From: Thiotrichaceae bacterium UBA4486
GTDB lineage: Bacteria > Pseudomonadota > Gammaproteobacteria > Eutrophobiales > Eutrophobiaceae
Assembly: GCA_002389045.1 (NCBI GenBank)
Contig: DGNS01000008.1
Span: 30,474-94,473 of the forward strand
Length of the DNA stretch: 64,000 nt
Reading direction: 5' to 3'
The position numbers and the translations under genes were made by a program. Positions within the stretch are counted from its first letter, which is position 1. The number at the start of each line of letters is the position of its first letter. This document shows, piece by piece, positions 42,048-51,905 of this stretch. The notes beneath the pieces were generated by a model. That model saw nothing but the letters and a program-made list of their open reading frames with translations, was not told the origin of the DNA and made no database searches.

Positions 42048-42693
42048 TATATGGCCAGGCCAGCATCAGGGACTGATCCTCGATATAGACATCTGCCTCT
42101 CGCCTTACTCTTTCACGATACTGAACACCACCATAGCCGATGAACAGAACATTCGCCATTTTCATCTCCAGGTCAGTAACACCGTCACCGATGCAAACCA
42201 TGGCTTTACCATCACTCATTAACATCCGGGTGATTTCCGCCTTGCCGCCGTTCCGGGCCAGCGGCGATGCCCGGTCATAGTCGAGAAAACTGCCATCATC
42301 ATTGAAAAAAATATCGACGGCGTAAACGTTTTCTCCGGCGACACCCAATGCCTTTGCCAGTCCGAGGACGGCCGGTTTCAGTCCGCCACTGATGATATAA
42401 ACATCTATACCGTGTGTGTACAGCATATTGACCAGGGTCTCGGCTCCCGTAGTCAGATGTTTAATGTAATGTTTCGAAAGCCACTCTGTATCGCTTCGGG
42501 AGGGTTGTATGAGTTCAAGGCGTTTCGCATACACCGCCTCCAGAGGCAGATCTCCATCCATTGCAGCCCGGGTCAGCTCCCGGCAATCACCGCTGACACC
42601 GGCCCGAAGCGCCAGTTCATCAATACCCTCGACTGTCGACAAGGTGCTGTCGCAGTCGAGGAGAACAGCATCGATTGCAGTGGTCGTTATCAC
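42016..42693 (-). CDS. serB: Phosphoserine phosphatase-like HAD hydrolase
   Basis: 225 residues. HAD motif I is DCDSTLS with the nucleophilic Asp, motif II is the Ser in YIISGG, and motif IV is CIGDGVTDLEM. The type I cap with the Glu-Gly-Ile-Asp segment right after motif I is as in SerB. Final step of serine synthesis: phosphoserine to serine. The start overlaps the serA stop (ATGA), and serC lies upstream, so all three steps of the pathway are in one unit. Short form without an N-terminal ACT domain. Confidence 0.9.
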   Translation of the reverse strand: MITTTAIDAVLLDCDSTLSTVEGIDELALRAGVSGDCRELTRAAMDGDLPLEAVYAKRLELIQPSRSDTEWLSKHYIKHLTTGAETLVNMLYTHGIDVYIISGGLKPAVLGLAKALGVAGENVYAVDIFFNDDGSFLDYDRASPLARNGGKAEITRMLMSDGKAMVCIGDGVTDLEMKMANVLFIGYGGVQYRERVRREADVYIEDQSLMLAWPYIATGNRAQGG

Positions 42694-44273
42694 AGGCTGA
42701 TCTGTAATGCCTTGCTGACAGCCGGTATACCCTGCATCTGGTCCATCAAGTCATCATCCAGTAGTGACTCAATACCGAGCACGGCCACTGCCTTGTTGCT
42801 TCCCGGCACAATACCCAGTTGCATGCGGGAAATATTGATCTGCTGCCCGGCCAGGAGGGTACTGATGGCCGCTATGACACCCGGTTGATCGTTGTGACGT
42901 GTGAACAACAGGTTGCCTTCCAGCGCCGCTTCAATTTCATAATCGTTCACACGCGTCAGACGCGGCCAGAGTTTATCGAACACGGTGCCCTCGACGCGGG
43001 TAGTGTTATCGCCATGTCTGGCCTCAAGACTTATCACCGCATGGTAGTCGCGCTCCTCGTTTGAACGTACCCCGGTTACGCGTATACCACGTTGTGATGC
43101 GATATGCGCCGCATTGACACGGTTTACCGGAGCGGACATGGCCGTGGACAACAGACCAATCAGGCTTTCCGTCGTTAACACGCGAACATCCAGGTCATTC
43201 ACATCACCATAAGTTGTTATGGTCAGCTCATTGACAGGTTCCTGGATCATGGACACCAGCAGACGCGCCAGCCGGTTGGTCAGTGTCAGATAAGGTTTAA
43301 GCCGGGTGAGTTCCTCCGCCGTCACGGACGGTAGATTGAGAGCATTCACCGGTTCACCGGTCTGCAGATAGCGGGCGACCTGTTGCGCTATCTCGGTACC
43401 GGCGGCAGACTGCGCTTCCCGGGTGGATGCACCCAGATGCGGTGTGAATACAATGTTCGGCAAGGTTAACAGCGGCGAGTCCAGTGGCGGTTCCGCGCTG
43501 AACACATCCAGTGCGGCACCGGCGAGATGTCCGGACTGCAGTGCCTCGAATAGCGCATCCTCGTCGACCAGACCACCGCGGGCGCAGTTGATCAAGCGGC
43601 TGCCCTTTTTCATGGTCTGGATGCGTTCACGGCTGATGATATTACGGGTTTTTTCATTGGCCGGGCAATGCAGCGTTATATAATCACACTGCCGTACAAG
43701 TTCATCGATATCCAGCGGATGTACCTGGTCGGCTGTGAAAGCTTCTGCGGTTACAAACGGATCATGGGCGTAAACCTGCATTTTCAGGGCCCTTGCCCGT
43801 TCGGCGACGAGACGCCCAATGGTTCCGTAGCCCACGATGCCCAGTTTCTTGCCGCTGATTTCCGAGCCCATGTAGTCACCACGCTTCCACTCACCGGCGC
43901 GCACGGATCGGTCGGCCTGCGGCAGATTCCGGCTCAGTGAAAACAGGTGTGCCATGGCCAGTTCAGCCGTGGTAGTGGCATTGGCATTGGGAGTATTCAG
44001 TACCACCACGCCAAGCTCCGTGGCTTTGGCCACATCAATATTATCGACACCGATACCGGCACGACCGATAACTTCAAGTTGATTCGCGGCGGCCAGTACT
44101 TTTGCCGTGACTTTTGCACCGCTGCGAACAATGAGTCCATGTTGTCCGATCAATGCCCTGCAAAGTGCATCTTCATCCAGACCGGGTTCGACCGTAATAT
44201 TAAAATCGGGTTGTTGTTGCAGATATTCAATGCCGTCATCGGCAATTTTGTCGGCTACAAATATATTTTTCAT
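42690..44273 (-). CDS. serA: D-3-phosphoglycerate dehydrogenase
   Basis: 527 residues from ATG 44273 (AAGGA site upstream; a TTG six codons earlier is possible). NAD-dependent oxidation of 3-phosphoglycerate to 3-phosphohydroxypyruvate, first committed step of serine synthesis. The catalytic domain contains RAGIGVDNID, the Rossmann GxGxxG in GIVGYGTIGRL, and HLGAST with the catalytic His. The long form: a central ASB domain (about 320-450) and a C-terminal ACT domain (about 455-527, RHNDQPGVIAAIST), which provides serine feedback control in related enzymes. Follows serC by 48 nt. Confidence 0.96.
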   Translation of the reverse strand: MKNIFVADKIADDGIEYLQQQPDFNITVEPGLDEDALCRALIGQHGLIVRSGAKVTAKVLAAANQLEVIGRAGIGVDNIDVAKATELGVVVLNTPNANATTTAELAMAHLFSLSRNLPQADRSVRAGEWKRGDYMGSEISGKKLGIVGYGTIGRLVAERARALKMQVYAHDPFVTAEAFTADQVHPLDIDELVRQCDYITLHCPANEKTRNIISRERIQTMKKGSRLINCARGGLVDEDALFEALQSGHLAGAALDVFSAEPPLDSPLLTLPNIVFTPHLGASTREAQSAAGTEIAQQVARYLQTGEPVNALNLPSVTAEELTRLKPYLTLTNRLARLLVSMIQEPVNELTITTYGDVNDLDVRVLTTESLIGLLSTAMSAPVNRVNAAHIASQRGIRVTGVRSNEERDYHAVISLEARHGDNTTRVEGTVFDKLWPRLTRVNDYEIEAALEGNLLFTRHNDQPGVIAAISTLLAGQQINISRMQLGIVPGSNKAVAVLGIESLLDDDLMDQMQGIPAVSKALQISL

Positions 44274-44321
44274 TACTGTGTATTCCTTCAAACTGTTATT
44301 TATATAAGTTGAATTTCGATT

Positions 44322-45497
44322 TCAACGCAGTGCTGTTAAACCGGGAGACAGCTTGTTTCTTACCTGCCCGCAGGCCCATTCAATCCAGGGAAACAGGGCT
44401 TCAAGATCACGGCTCTCGACCGTGGCTCCGGCCCATATGCGAAGTCCCGGGGGCGCGGCGCGGTAAGCGTTGATATCAAAAGCAACCTGCTCCTGCTCCA
44501 GCAGCGCGGTCAGTGATTGCATAAATTCGCGTTGTTGCGCGGAATCAAGATCGGTAAACCAGTCTGCCGTCAGTTGCAGGCAAACCGAAGTGTTGGACCG
44601 GATCAGCGGGTCGGAAGCCAGAAAGTCTATCCAGTCTGTGCGATCAACCCATTCGCTGATCAGTCTGAAGTTCTCCAGCGAACGTTGTATCAAACCGTCC
44701 AGACCGCCGTTTTCTGAAGCCCAGTAAAGCGCATCCAGGTAGTCTTCCACGCATAACATGGAAACGGTATTGATAGTATCACCGTTGAAAATGGCTTCAT
44801 TGAGTGTATCGTTTTTACGCAGTCGAAACAGTTTGGGGATGGGCCATGGCGGATGAAAGCTGTTGATACGGTCAACAGCGCGCGGGCTCAGCACCAGCAT
44901 ACCGAAGCCGGCTTCACCGCCCAGCGCTTTTTGCCAGGAGAAGGTAACTGCATCCAGGCGGGACCACGGTATCGGCATGGCAAATACGGCGGATGTGGCA
45001 TCACAGAGTGTCAAGCCCTTGCGATCTTCGGCAATCCACTCACCATCGGGTAACCTGACACCGGAGGTGGTGCCGTTCCAGACAAATACCACATCATTGT
45101 CCTGGTTCACCTTTGCCAGATCCGGAAGCTGGCCGTAATCGGCAGAATGAACACGGGTGTCCGCCAGTGCCAGATGATTGACCACATCATCCATCCAGTC
45201 CTTGCTGAAGCTTTCCCAGCAGAGGACATCGACACCCGACGGACCAAGCAGATTCCACAGGGCGATCTCCATGGCCCCGGTATCCGAGCCTGGAACAATA
45301 CCGATGAGATAATTTTCGGGGATACCAAGCACATCACGGGTTTGTTGAATGGCCCGTTTCAGTTTTGCCTTGGCAACAGGGGAACGATGAGAGCGCCCCA
45401 CCGTGGCATTTTCAAGAACATGGCTGTTCCAGCCCGGCCGCTTGGCACACGGGCCGGAGGAAAAATGGCCGGATCCCGGCCGTAATCTTTGATCCAT
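44322..45497 (-). CDS. serC: Phosphoserine aminotransferase
   Basis: 391 residues from ATG 45497, with a GGAG site 8 nt upstream; the longer frame to 45554 would start without a site. Class V PLP enzyme converting 3-phosphohydroxypyruvate and glutamate to phosphoserine. Sequence opens with GHFSSGPCAKRPGW and carries GSDTGAMEIALWNLLG, VWNGTTSGVR, and the PLP lysine in TFSWQKALGGE. It belongs to the Methanosarcina/alphaproteobacterial type rather than the E. coli SerC type. First gene of serC-serA-serB, divergent from gcvT. Confidence 0.93.
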   Translation of the reverse strand: MDQRLRPGSGHFSSGPCAKRPGWNSHVLENATVGRSHRSPVAKAKLKRAIQQTRDVLGIPENYLIGIVPGSDTGAMEIALWNLLGPSGVDVLCWESFSKDWMDDVVNHLALADTRVHSADYGQLPDLAKVNQDNDVVFVWNGTTSGVRLPDGEWIAEDRKGLTLCDATSAVFAMPIPWSRLDAVTFSWQKALGGEAGFGMLVLSPRAVDRINSFHPPWPIPKLFRLRKNDTLNEAIFNGDTINTVSMLCVEDYLDALYWASENGGLDGLIQRSLENFRLISEWVDRTDWIDFLASDPLIRSNTSVCLQLTADWFTDLDSAQQREFMQSLTALLEQEQVAFDINAYRAAPPGLRIWAGATVESRDLEALFPWIEWACGQVRNKLSPGLTALR

Positions 45498-45658
45498 TAG
45501 ACGTCTCCTACATGGATTGTTAAACACACAGAACCGCTGGCAGAGGCCTGACAACTGCCGGTCGACACGGGTTCGACTTGCAAAAGAGGGATGACTGCTT
45601 CATTATTGCGGCGCAACAATATTAGCACAGTTGTACCGGCATGTCGCAAGAGGAAAGT

Positions 45659-46789
45659 ATGCCCCCGTCATTGAAACATACTGCGTTGTATGATCTTCAC
45701 CGGGAACTAGGCGCCAGAATGGTGCCGTTCGCCGGTTATGAACTGCCCGTGCAATACCGGGGCATCCGTGAAGAACACCTGCATACACGCAAACATGCGA
45801 GCCTGTTTGATATCTCGCATATGGGCCGGTTTATTCTCATGGGAAAAAACGCAGCCCGCGCACTCGAGCGGCTGGTCCCCTGCCGCCTCGAAGATCTCCT
45901 GCCAGGCCGGCAACGCTATACCACTTTTCTCAACACGCACGGCGGTATCATTGATGACCTGATCGTAACCGCTGATGGTGAGGCCCTGATTCTGGTCGTC
46001 AATGCCGCACGCAAGGACAGGGATCGTGAATTTATCGAAGCCAGTATCGGCGATGACATCGAGATCAGGGAAAGCGCAGAGCATTCCCTGATCGCGCTGC
46101 AAGGACCCGATGCCGCGGCTATTCTCGGCAGGTTGAATAATGACTGTACAGAACTAAGGTTCATGCAGGCGAAGACCGTTGATATTCTCGGTATACCCTG
46201 CCACGTCAGCCGCAGTGGCTACACCGGTGAGGACGGGTTCGAAATCGCTGTCCCGTCCACACATGTTGAATTCATTGCCCGCCGGCTCCTTGACGATGAA
46301 CGGACCCGAACGGCCGGTCTGGGTGCCCGTGATACCTTGCGACTGGAAGCGGGCCTGTGTCTCTACGGTCATGAATTGAATGAAGACATCAGCCCTGTTG
46401 AAGCCGGATTGAAATGGATCATCAGTGAGGTGCGCCTGGCCACGGACCCCGGTTTTTACGGGTCAGATGTCATACGGCGGCAATTGTCCGAAGGTACACA
46501 TAGACAACGTGTCGGCCTTCTGGTCGAGGGCAGGGCGCCCGTCCGTGAGAATACCATACTCGTAAACATGGATGGCGAAACTGCCGGCCGTGTCACCAGT
46601 GGCACCTATTCACCGACACTGGAAAAACCCATAGCCATGGCCTGTATCGACAGTGAATACACACAGGCAGGCACACGGTTGCACGCTATAATACGCAATC
46701 GACAGCATCCGGTTACAGTTACGAAACTACCCTTTGTCAGTCGTCGTTACTATCACGGCCCGGCAGATTCCGACCATTGTATAAATTGA
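45659..46789 (+). CDS. gcvT: Aminomethyltransferase (glycine cleavage T protein)
   Basis: 376 residues from ATG 45659, chosen for the AGAGGA site 6 nt upstream; an ATG at 45641 is possible. Transfers the aminomethyl carbon from GcvH to tetrahydrofolate, giving methylene-THF and ammonia. Family blocks: HRELGARMVPFAGYELPVQY, SLFDISHMG, the folate-contact TSRSGYTGEDGFE-like segment seen here as VSRSGYTGEDGFE, and the C-terminal GxVTSGTYSPTLEKPIAMA. Heads gcvT-gcvH-gcvP. I see no glycine riboswitch in the 161 nt back to the serC start. Confidence 0.95.
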   Translation: MPPSLKHTALYDLHRELGARMVPFAGYELPVQYRGIREEHLHTRKHASLFDISHMGRFILMGKNAARALERLVPCRLEDLLPGRQRYTTFLNTHGGIIDDLIVTADGEALILVVNAARKDRDREFIEASIGDDIEIRESAEHSLIALQGPDAAAILGRLNNDCTELRFMQAKTVDILGIPCHVSRSGYTGEDGFEIAVPSTHVEFIARRLLDDERTRTAGLGARDTLRLEAGLCLYGHELNEDISPVEAGLKWIISEVRLATDPGFYGSDVIRRQLSEGTHRQRVGLLVEGRAPVRENTILVNMDGETAGRVTSGTYSPTLEKPIAMACIDSEYTQAGTRLHAIIRNRQHPVTVTKLPFVSRRYYHGPADSDHCIN

Positions 46790-46904
46790 AGTTGTGGTGA
46801 AATAACGAATAACCAAAACACTGTAGAAATCACCGATCAAGTCCATCCATGAGCTGATCGGTGAACCCCCGGAATTCATATAAAGCAGACAAGAGGACTA
46901 TCTG

Positions 46905-47285
46905 ATGACAGATATGAAATATTCCCGTGATCATGAATGGGTTTTTCTTGATGAGAACGGTAACGCCGTGATCGGCATATCGGATTTTGCACAGAAACAA
47001 CTGGGCGATATCGTCTACATTGAACTTCCTGAAACCGGGCGTCAGCTGACACAGGGGGAAGAGGCTGCCGTTGTGGAATCGGTCAAGGCGGCCAGTGATG
47101 TCAAAAGCCCCCTGGCCGGCAAGGTCATCGAGATCAACGATATCCTGGTGGAGCAGCCGGAAGTGGTTAACAGTGAACCCGAAAGTACCGGATGGTTTAT
47201 CAAGCTGGTCCCGGACGACCCCGCACAGATGAATGATCTTATGGATTCGGCAACCTATGCCGAATTCATTGTCGGGCAGGACTGA
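46905..47285 (+). CDS. gcvH: Glycine cleavage system H protein
   Basis: 126 residues. Carries the lipoyl arm that shuttles between GcvP, GcvT and dihydrolipoamide dehydrogenase. The lipoylated lysine is K61 in VVESVKAASD; the hairpin fold is marked by ISDFAQKQLGDIVYIELPETG and the later SPLAGKVIEIN. It is a known acceptor of lipoate from the LipB/LipA route encoded at 8-10 kb. Lies between gcvT and gcvP. Confidence 0.96.
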   Translation: MTDMKYSRDHEWVFLDENGNAVIGISDFAQKQLGDIVYIELPETGRQLTQGEEAAVVESVKAASDVKSPLAGKVIEINDILVEQPEVVNSEPESTGWFIKLVPDDPAQMNDLMDSATYAEFIVGQD

Positions 47286-47391
47286 CCAGACCCGCATTTG
47301 CCGGCAGCATTGACCGCTGTACTAACGGGCAATGAAATGTTCAGCCTTGTCTTGATCCGCAAATACAGATCTTGTTATCAGGAGTAAACAC

Positions 47392-50298
47392 ATGACGGAT
47401 AAACGTATGCCACTGGAGTGGCTGGAGATGCGCGGTGAGTTTGTTCGCCGGCACATAGGACCGGATCGGGAGCAGATTGCGGAAATGCTGGATTATCTGG
47501 ATCTCGAAAAACTGGAGGACATCATTACCAGGGCCGTTCCGGAATCCATCCTTGCCGATGAGCCCGGATCCTTGAAGGAAAATATCAGCGAACGCGCCGT
47601 GATTACCTACATGCGCAAGCTGCGTGAACGCAACCAGGTCTTCGACAGTATGATCGGCATGGGCTACCACGGCACCATAATGCCGGCTGTCATCAAGCGC
47701 AACGTGCTTGAAAACCCCGGCTGGTATACCGCGTATACGCCTTACCAGCCGGAAATCAGCCAGGGCCGCCTGGAAGCATTATTGAACTTCCAGCAGATGA
47801 TCATCGACCTGACGGCCATGGATATCGCCAATGCTTCACTGCTCGATGAAGCCACGGCTGCCGCCGAGGCGATGGCCATGTCACATCGTTTATGTAAATC
47901 AGATGCCGATATTTTTTTCGTCGATCAGGACTGTCACCCGCAGACCATAGCTGTTGTACAAACCAGGGCGCGGGCCTTCGGATTCGGGATTGTCATCGGA
48001 GAGCCCGGTCCGGAACTTGGCAACCACAATATCTTCGGCATATTGATTCAATATCCGGGATCCAGTGGCCAGATCCGTGATTTGCAGCCGGTCATTGACC
48101 TCGCCCATGAACAGGGAGCCCTGGCGACGGTTGCCGCGGACCCTTTGAGTCTGGTCATGTTGAAACCACCGGGGGAATTCGGCGCGGATATCGTGGTTGG
48201 CAGCAGCCAGCGGTTCGGTGTACCCATGGCCTACGGGGGACCGCACGCGGCATTTTTCGCGACCCGTGAAAAATATATTCGTTCAGTGCCCGGGAGGATC
48301 ATCGGTATATCCCGCGACAGCCGCGGCGAGCCCGCATACCGCATGACCCTGCAGACCCGCGAACAGCATATACGTCGGGAAAAAGCCACCAGTAATATCT
48401 GCACCTCGCAATCGCTGCTGGCCATTATTTCCGGATTCTATGCCATTTATCATGGTCCCGAGGGATTACGGCAAATCGCCGGCCGCGTACACCGCTATAT
48501 GGAAATTTTCGTTGCCTGGTTGACAGCACAGGGCTACACGGTCAGCACAGACAGTTTTTTCGATACCATTACCCTGCATGTACCCGGCAAGGCACGGCGA
48601 CTTGCCGCGCATGCGCGTGAACAAAGAATCAACCTGCGACTCGTTGACAGGGATACACTGGGAATAAGCTTTGATGAAACCACCACCCGACAATTATTGA
48701 AAAAGATCGCCGGGATTTTCACTGGCGGTGACACGGATGCGATGGATATCATTGCCATGGATCAGGACCTCGATGAGTCTATCCCGGAGAAATTTCTCAG
48801 ACGCAGCGAAATCCTCGGGCATCCGGTATTTCACAGCTACCACAGTGAAACGGAAATGATGCGTTATATGCGGCGGCTCGCCCGCAAGGATATCGCACTC
48901 GATCGCGCCATGATACCGCTTGGTTCCTGCACCATGAAACTCAACGCTTCGGTGGAATTACAGGCATTGTCCTATCGAGAGTTCAGCGCCATGCATCCTT
49001 TTGTGCCGCTGGAACAGGCACAGGGATATATGCAGATGCTGACAGAGCTTGAGCAGATGCTGTGCGATCTGACCGGTTTTGATGCCTTTTCATTTCAACC
49101 CAATGCCGGATCACAGGGCGAATACGCCGGGTTGCTGGTAATCCGTAAATACCTGCAATCCATCGGCCAGTCACAGCGTGATATCTGCCTGATCCCGGCT
49201 TCCGCCCATGGCACTAATCCGGCAAGTGCCATGATGGCCGGCCTGGAAATCATTACCGTACACTGTGATGATCAGGGCAACATCGACATCAATGACCTGC
49301 GTGAAAAGGCTGGTAAATACAGTGACCGGCTTGCTGCGCTCATGATCACGTATCCTTCAACACACGGCGTTTATGAGGAGGCATTTTGTGATATTTGTGA
49401 GCTCATCCATGAACAGGGCGGGCAGGTCTACCTGGACGGCGCCAATTTCAATGCCCTGGTCGGGATCTGCCGGCCAGGGAAAATCGGCGCCGACGTAGCC
49501 CATCTCAACCTGCATAAAACCTTTGCCATACCCCATGGTGGTGGCGGTCCCGGTGCCGGCCCCATCGGGGTCAGGCGTCATTTATCGCCTTTCCTGCCCG
49601 ACCACCCCGTTGTCGATGACGTCAACCCGGATGCATCTGACATGGGCACAATAGGCACGATCGCTGCAGCTCCCTGGGGTTCGGCCAGCATTCTGAGTAT
49701 TTCCTGGGCGTATATCGCCATGATGCGGGATTCCGGGCTGAGACGCGCCACTATGGTGGCGCTGTTAAACGCCAATTACATCGCCAAAAGGCTGATGCAC
49801 TGCTACCCGGTGCTTTATCGCGGCAAAAACGACATGGTCGCCCATGAATGTATTATCGATTTGCGGCCGATCCGGGAAAGTTGCGGTATCACGGTCGATG
49901 ATATTGCCAAACGACTCGTCGATTATGGCTTCCATGCGCCGACCATGTCGTTTCCGGTGCCCGACACACTGATGATCGAGCCGACAGAAAGTGAAAACAA
50001 GCGCGAACTGGATCGCTTCTGCGATGCCATGATTGCCATATACGAAGAGATACGGGCGATTCAGAACGGAGAAATGGACTCCCTGAATAATCCCCTGAAA
50101 AACGCGCCACACCATCATACATTGTATCTTCAGGATCATTGGCCTCTGCCGTACTCGCCGGCACGGGCGTTTTTCCCTGTTCCCGGGCTCAATGAGGACA
50201 AGTACTGGCCACCGGTCAGCCGGGTAGACAATCTGTACGGTGACAAACACCTGTTTTGCAGCTGCCTGTCATGGGACGAAACCGGCCACAAAGAGTAA
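47392..50298 (+). CDS. gcvP: Glycine dehydrogenase (decarboxylating), P protein
   Basis: 968 residues, the single-chain form (E. coli 957), in contrast to the split GcvPA/GcvPB type. PLP-dependent decarboxylation of glycine with transfer of the aminomethyl group to GcvH. The PLP lysine is K709 in HLNLHKTFAIPHGG; other blocks are FIRRHIGP-like RRHIGPDREQ at the N-terminus, SLLDEATAAAEAM, and GTNPASAMMAG with the C-terminal-half fold. Last gene of the gcv run, followed by a terminator that serves the opposite strand. Confidence 0.97.
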   Translation: MTDKRMPLEWLEMRGEFVRRHIGPDREQIAEMLDYLDLEKLEDIITRAVPESILADEPGSLKENISERAVITYMRKLRERNQVFDSMIGMGYHGTIMPAVIKRNVLENPGWYTAYTPYQPEISQGRLEALLNFQQMIIDLTAMDIANASLLDEATAAAEAMAMSHRLCKSDADIFFVDQDCHPQTIAVVQTRARAFGFGIVIGEPGPELGNHNIFGILIQYPGSSGQIRDLQPVIDLAHEQGALATVAADPLSLVMLKPPGEFGADIVVGSSQRFGVPMAYGGPHAAFFATREKYIRSVPGRIIGISRDSRGEPAYRMTLQTREQHIRREKATSNICTSQSLLAIISGFYAIYHGPEGLRQIAGRVHRYMEIFVAWLTAQGYTVSTDSFFDTITLHVPGKARRLAAHAREQRINLRLVDRDTLGISFDETTTRQLLKKIAGIFTGGDTDAMDIIAMDQDLDESIPEKFLRRSEILGHPVFHSYHSETEMMRYMRRLARKDIALDRAMIPLGSCTMKLNASVELQALSYREFSAMHPFVPLEQAQGYMQMLTELEQMLCDLTGFDAFSFQPNAGSQGEYAGLLVIRKYLQSIGQSQRDICLIPASAHGTNPASAMMAGLEIITVHCDDQGNIDINDLREKAGKYSDRLAALMITYPSTHGVYEEAFCDICELIHEQGGQVYLDGANFNALVGICRPGKIGADVAHLNLHKTFAIPHGGGGPGAGPIGVRRHLSPFLPDHPVVDDVNPDASDMGTIGTIAAAPWGSASILSISWAYIAMMRDSGLRRATMVALLNANYIAKRLMHCYPVLYRGKNDMVAHECIIDLRPIRESCGITVDDIAKRLVDYGFHAPTMSFPVPDTLMIEPTESENKRELDRFCDAMIAIYEEIRAIQNGEMDSLNNPLKNAPHHHTLYLQDHWPLPYSPARAFFPVPGLNEDKYWPPVSRVDNLYGDKHLFCSCLSWDETGHKE

Positions 50299-50377
50299 GA
50301 AATGCGTATACGATAATCGCCGTAGCGCAGCTGCTGTGTACCTGTGCCGGAGTATTTGTGGACGGCCCGGAGAATCC

Positions 50378-50412
50378 ACATAGAAAAAAGCCGGGGAGAC
50401 CCCCGCCTTGAT
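50378..50412 (-). terminator. Rho-independent terminator after rplQ
   Basis: On the minus strand AAGGCGGGGG-TCT-CCCCGGCTT followed by TTTTC: a GC-rich stem with one mismatch and a T tract. It ends the alpha operon, about 65 nt beyond the rplQ stop. Confidence 0.85.
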
Positions 50413-50477
50413 TTGAACTGAAGATTGTTTTCAGGACGCTCTGAATAATACGTCTATTCATGAGCTGTCAGATGTAC

Positions 50478-50876
50478 TTATGCTTCCGCGCCCTGTTTTT
50501 GTTCAATATCTGCATCCACGGGACGATCCACCAGTTCGACAAACGCCATTGGCGCATTGTCACCGGCACGAAAACCGCATTTCAGTATGCGCAGGTAACC
50601 ACCCGGACGATCCTTGTAGCGTGGACCAAGCTCATTGAACAGCTTGGTCACGGCGGAACGATCACGAAGCCTGGAAAAAGCCAGCCTGCGTTTAGCCACT
50701 GAATCAGACCTGGCCATGGTAATCAGTGGTTCGGCCACACGACGGAGTTCTTTCGCCTTGGGCAGCGTGGTCTTGATGACTTCATGCTGCATCAGTGACA
50801 CCGCCATATTCTGGTACATTGCCTTGCGATGGCTGCTGTTACGATTCAGCTTTCTGCCGCTTTGTCTATGTCGCAT
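50478..50876 (-). CDS. rplQ: 50S ribosomal protein L17
   Basis: 132 residues; MRHRQSGRKLNRNSSHRKAM start and the LPKAKELRRVAEPLITMAR core, then DRSAVTKLFNELGPRYKDRPGGYLRI. Binds 23S rRNA near the exit tunnel. Last gene of the alpha operon, 15 nt after rpoA, followed by a terminator. Confidence 0.97.
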   Translation of the reverse strand: MRHRQSGRKLNRNSSHRKAMYQNMAVSLMQHEVIKTTLPKAKELRRVAEPLITMARSDSVAKRRLAFSRLRDRSAVTKLFNELGPRYKDRPGGYLRILKCGFRAGDNAPMAFVELVDRPVDADIEQKQGAEA

Positions 50877-50891
50877 CTCTCTACACCGTTA

Positions 50892-51887
50892 TTATGCTGT
50901 TACTTTTTCATGGGTCAGACCGGGCGGCGGCCAGTTTTCCAGGCGCATACCCAGGGCCAGTCCGCGCGAGGCGAGAACTTCCTTGATTTCGGTCAGTGAT
51001 TTTTTACCAAGATTGGGCGTTTTCAACAGCTCCACCTCGGTCCTCTGTATGAGGTCGCCGATATAATAAATGCTCTCGGCCTTCAGGCAATTGGCCGAAC
51101 GCACCGTCAACTCCAGGTCATCTACAGGCCGCAGCAGAATCGGGTCAATTTGCGGCTCGTGAGCCGCCGTTGCTATTTCAGCCTCTTCAGCCTCAAGATC
51201 CACAAATACGGCCAACTGGCTTCTGAGTATGGTCGCCGCTTCACGTACCGCATCTTCCGGATCGATGGTGCCGTTGGTTTCGATTTCCAGGATCAGTTTG
51301 TCCAGATTGGTACGTTGTTCCACGCGGGCACTCTGCACATCATAGGCCACACGTCTCACCGGGCTGAACGAGGCATCCAGCTTGATCCGGCCGATGGTCT
51401 GCTCTTCCTCGCTGGAACCGATGATAACGGGATGATAACCCCGACCACGTTCAATCTTCATATTGATATTGAGTTCGCCTGACTTGGTCAGATTGGCGAT
51501 GGGATGGTCAGGGTTGGCAATCTCGACATCATGGTCGACGGTAATATCGGCAGCCGTGACCAGGCCAGGCCCGCTCTTTTTCAGATTCAGAATCGCCTCG
51601 TCTTTGGCATGCATGCGAATGGCAAGCCCTTTCAAATTCAATAATATATCGGTGACATCCTCCTGAACACCCTCTATGGTGGTGTATTCGTGCAACACAC
51701 CCTCGATCTCGGCTTCGGTAACGGCACAGCCTGCCATGGATGATAACAGCACGCGTCTCAGGGCATTACCAAGGGTATGGCCGTAACCACGATCCAGTGG
51801 TTCGATCGTGATCCTGGCACTGTTGGCGTTGATCGGTTCAACATCAACCCGCCTCGGTTTCAAAATTTCGTTAAACGATGTAGACAT
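50892..51887 (-). CDS. rpoA: DNA-directed RNA polymerase subunit alpha
   Basis: 331 residues. N-terminal dimerisation and assembly domain (about 1-235; PLDRGYGHTLGNALRRVLLSS), linker, and C-terminal domain (about 250-320; LELTVRSANCLKAE...IGDLIQRTEVELLKTPNLGKKSLTEIKEVL) which contacts UP elements and activators such as CysB-type regulators. Full length. Confidence 0.98.
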   Translation of the reverse strand: MSTSFNEILKPRRVDVEPINANSARITIEPLDRGYGHTLGNALRRVLLSSMAGCAVTEAEIEGVLHEYTTIEGVQEDVTDILLNLKGLAIRMHAKDEAILNLKKSGPGLVTAADITVDHDVEIANPDHPIANLTKSGELNINMKIERGRGYHPVIIGSSEEEQTIGRIKLDASFSPVRRVAYDVQSARVEQRTNLDKLILEIETNGTIDPEDAVREAATILRSQLAVFVDLEAEEAEIATAAHEPQIDPILLRPVDDLELTVRSANCLKAESIYYIGDLIQRTEVELLKTPNLGKKSLTEIKEVLASRGLALGMRLENWPPPGLTHEKVTA

Positions 51888-51905
51888 ATAAGCCTCTCTG
51901 CGCTG

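Noticed and set aside
45498..45658. Glycine riboswitch before gcvT
   Set aside because: The stretch is about 160 nt and lacks the conserved glycine-aptamer core motifs that I could recognise; a covariance search would be decisive.
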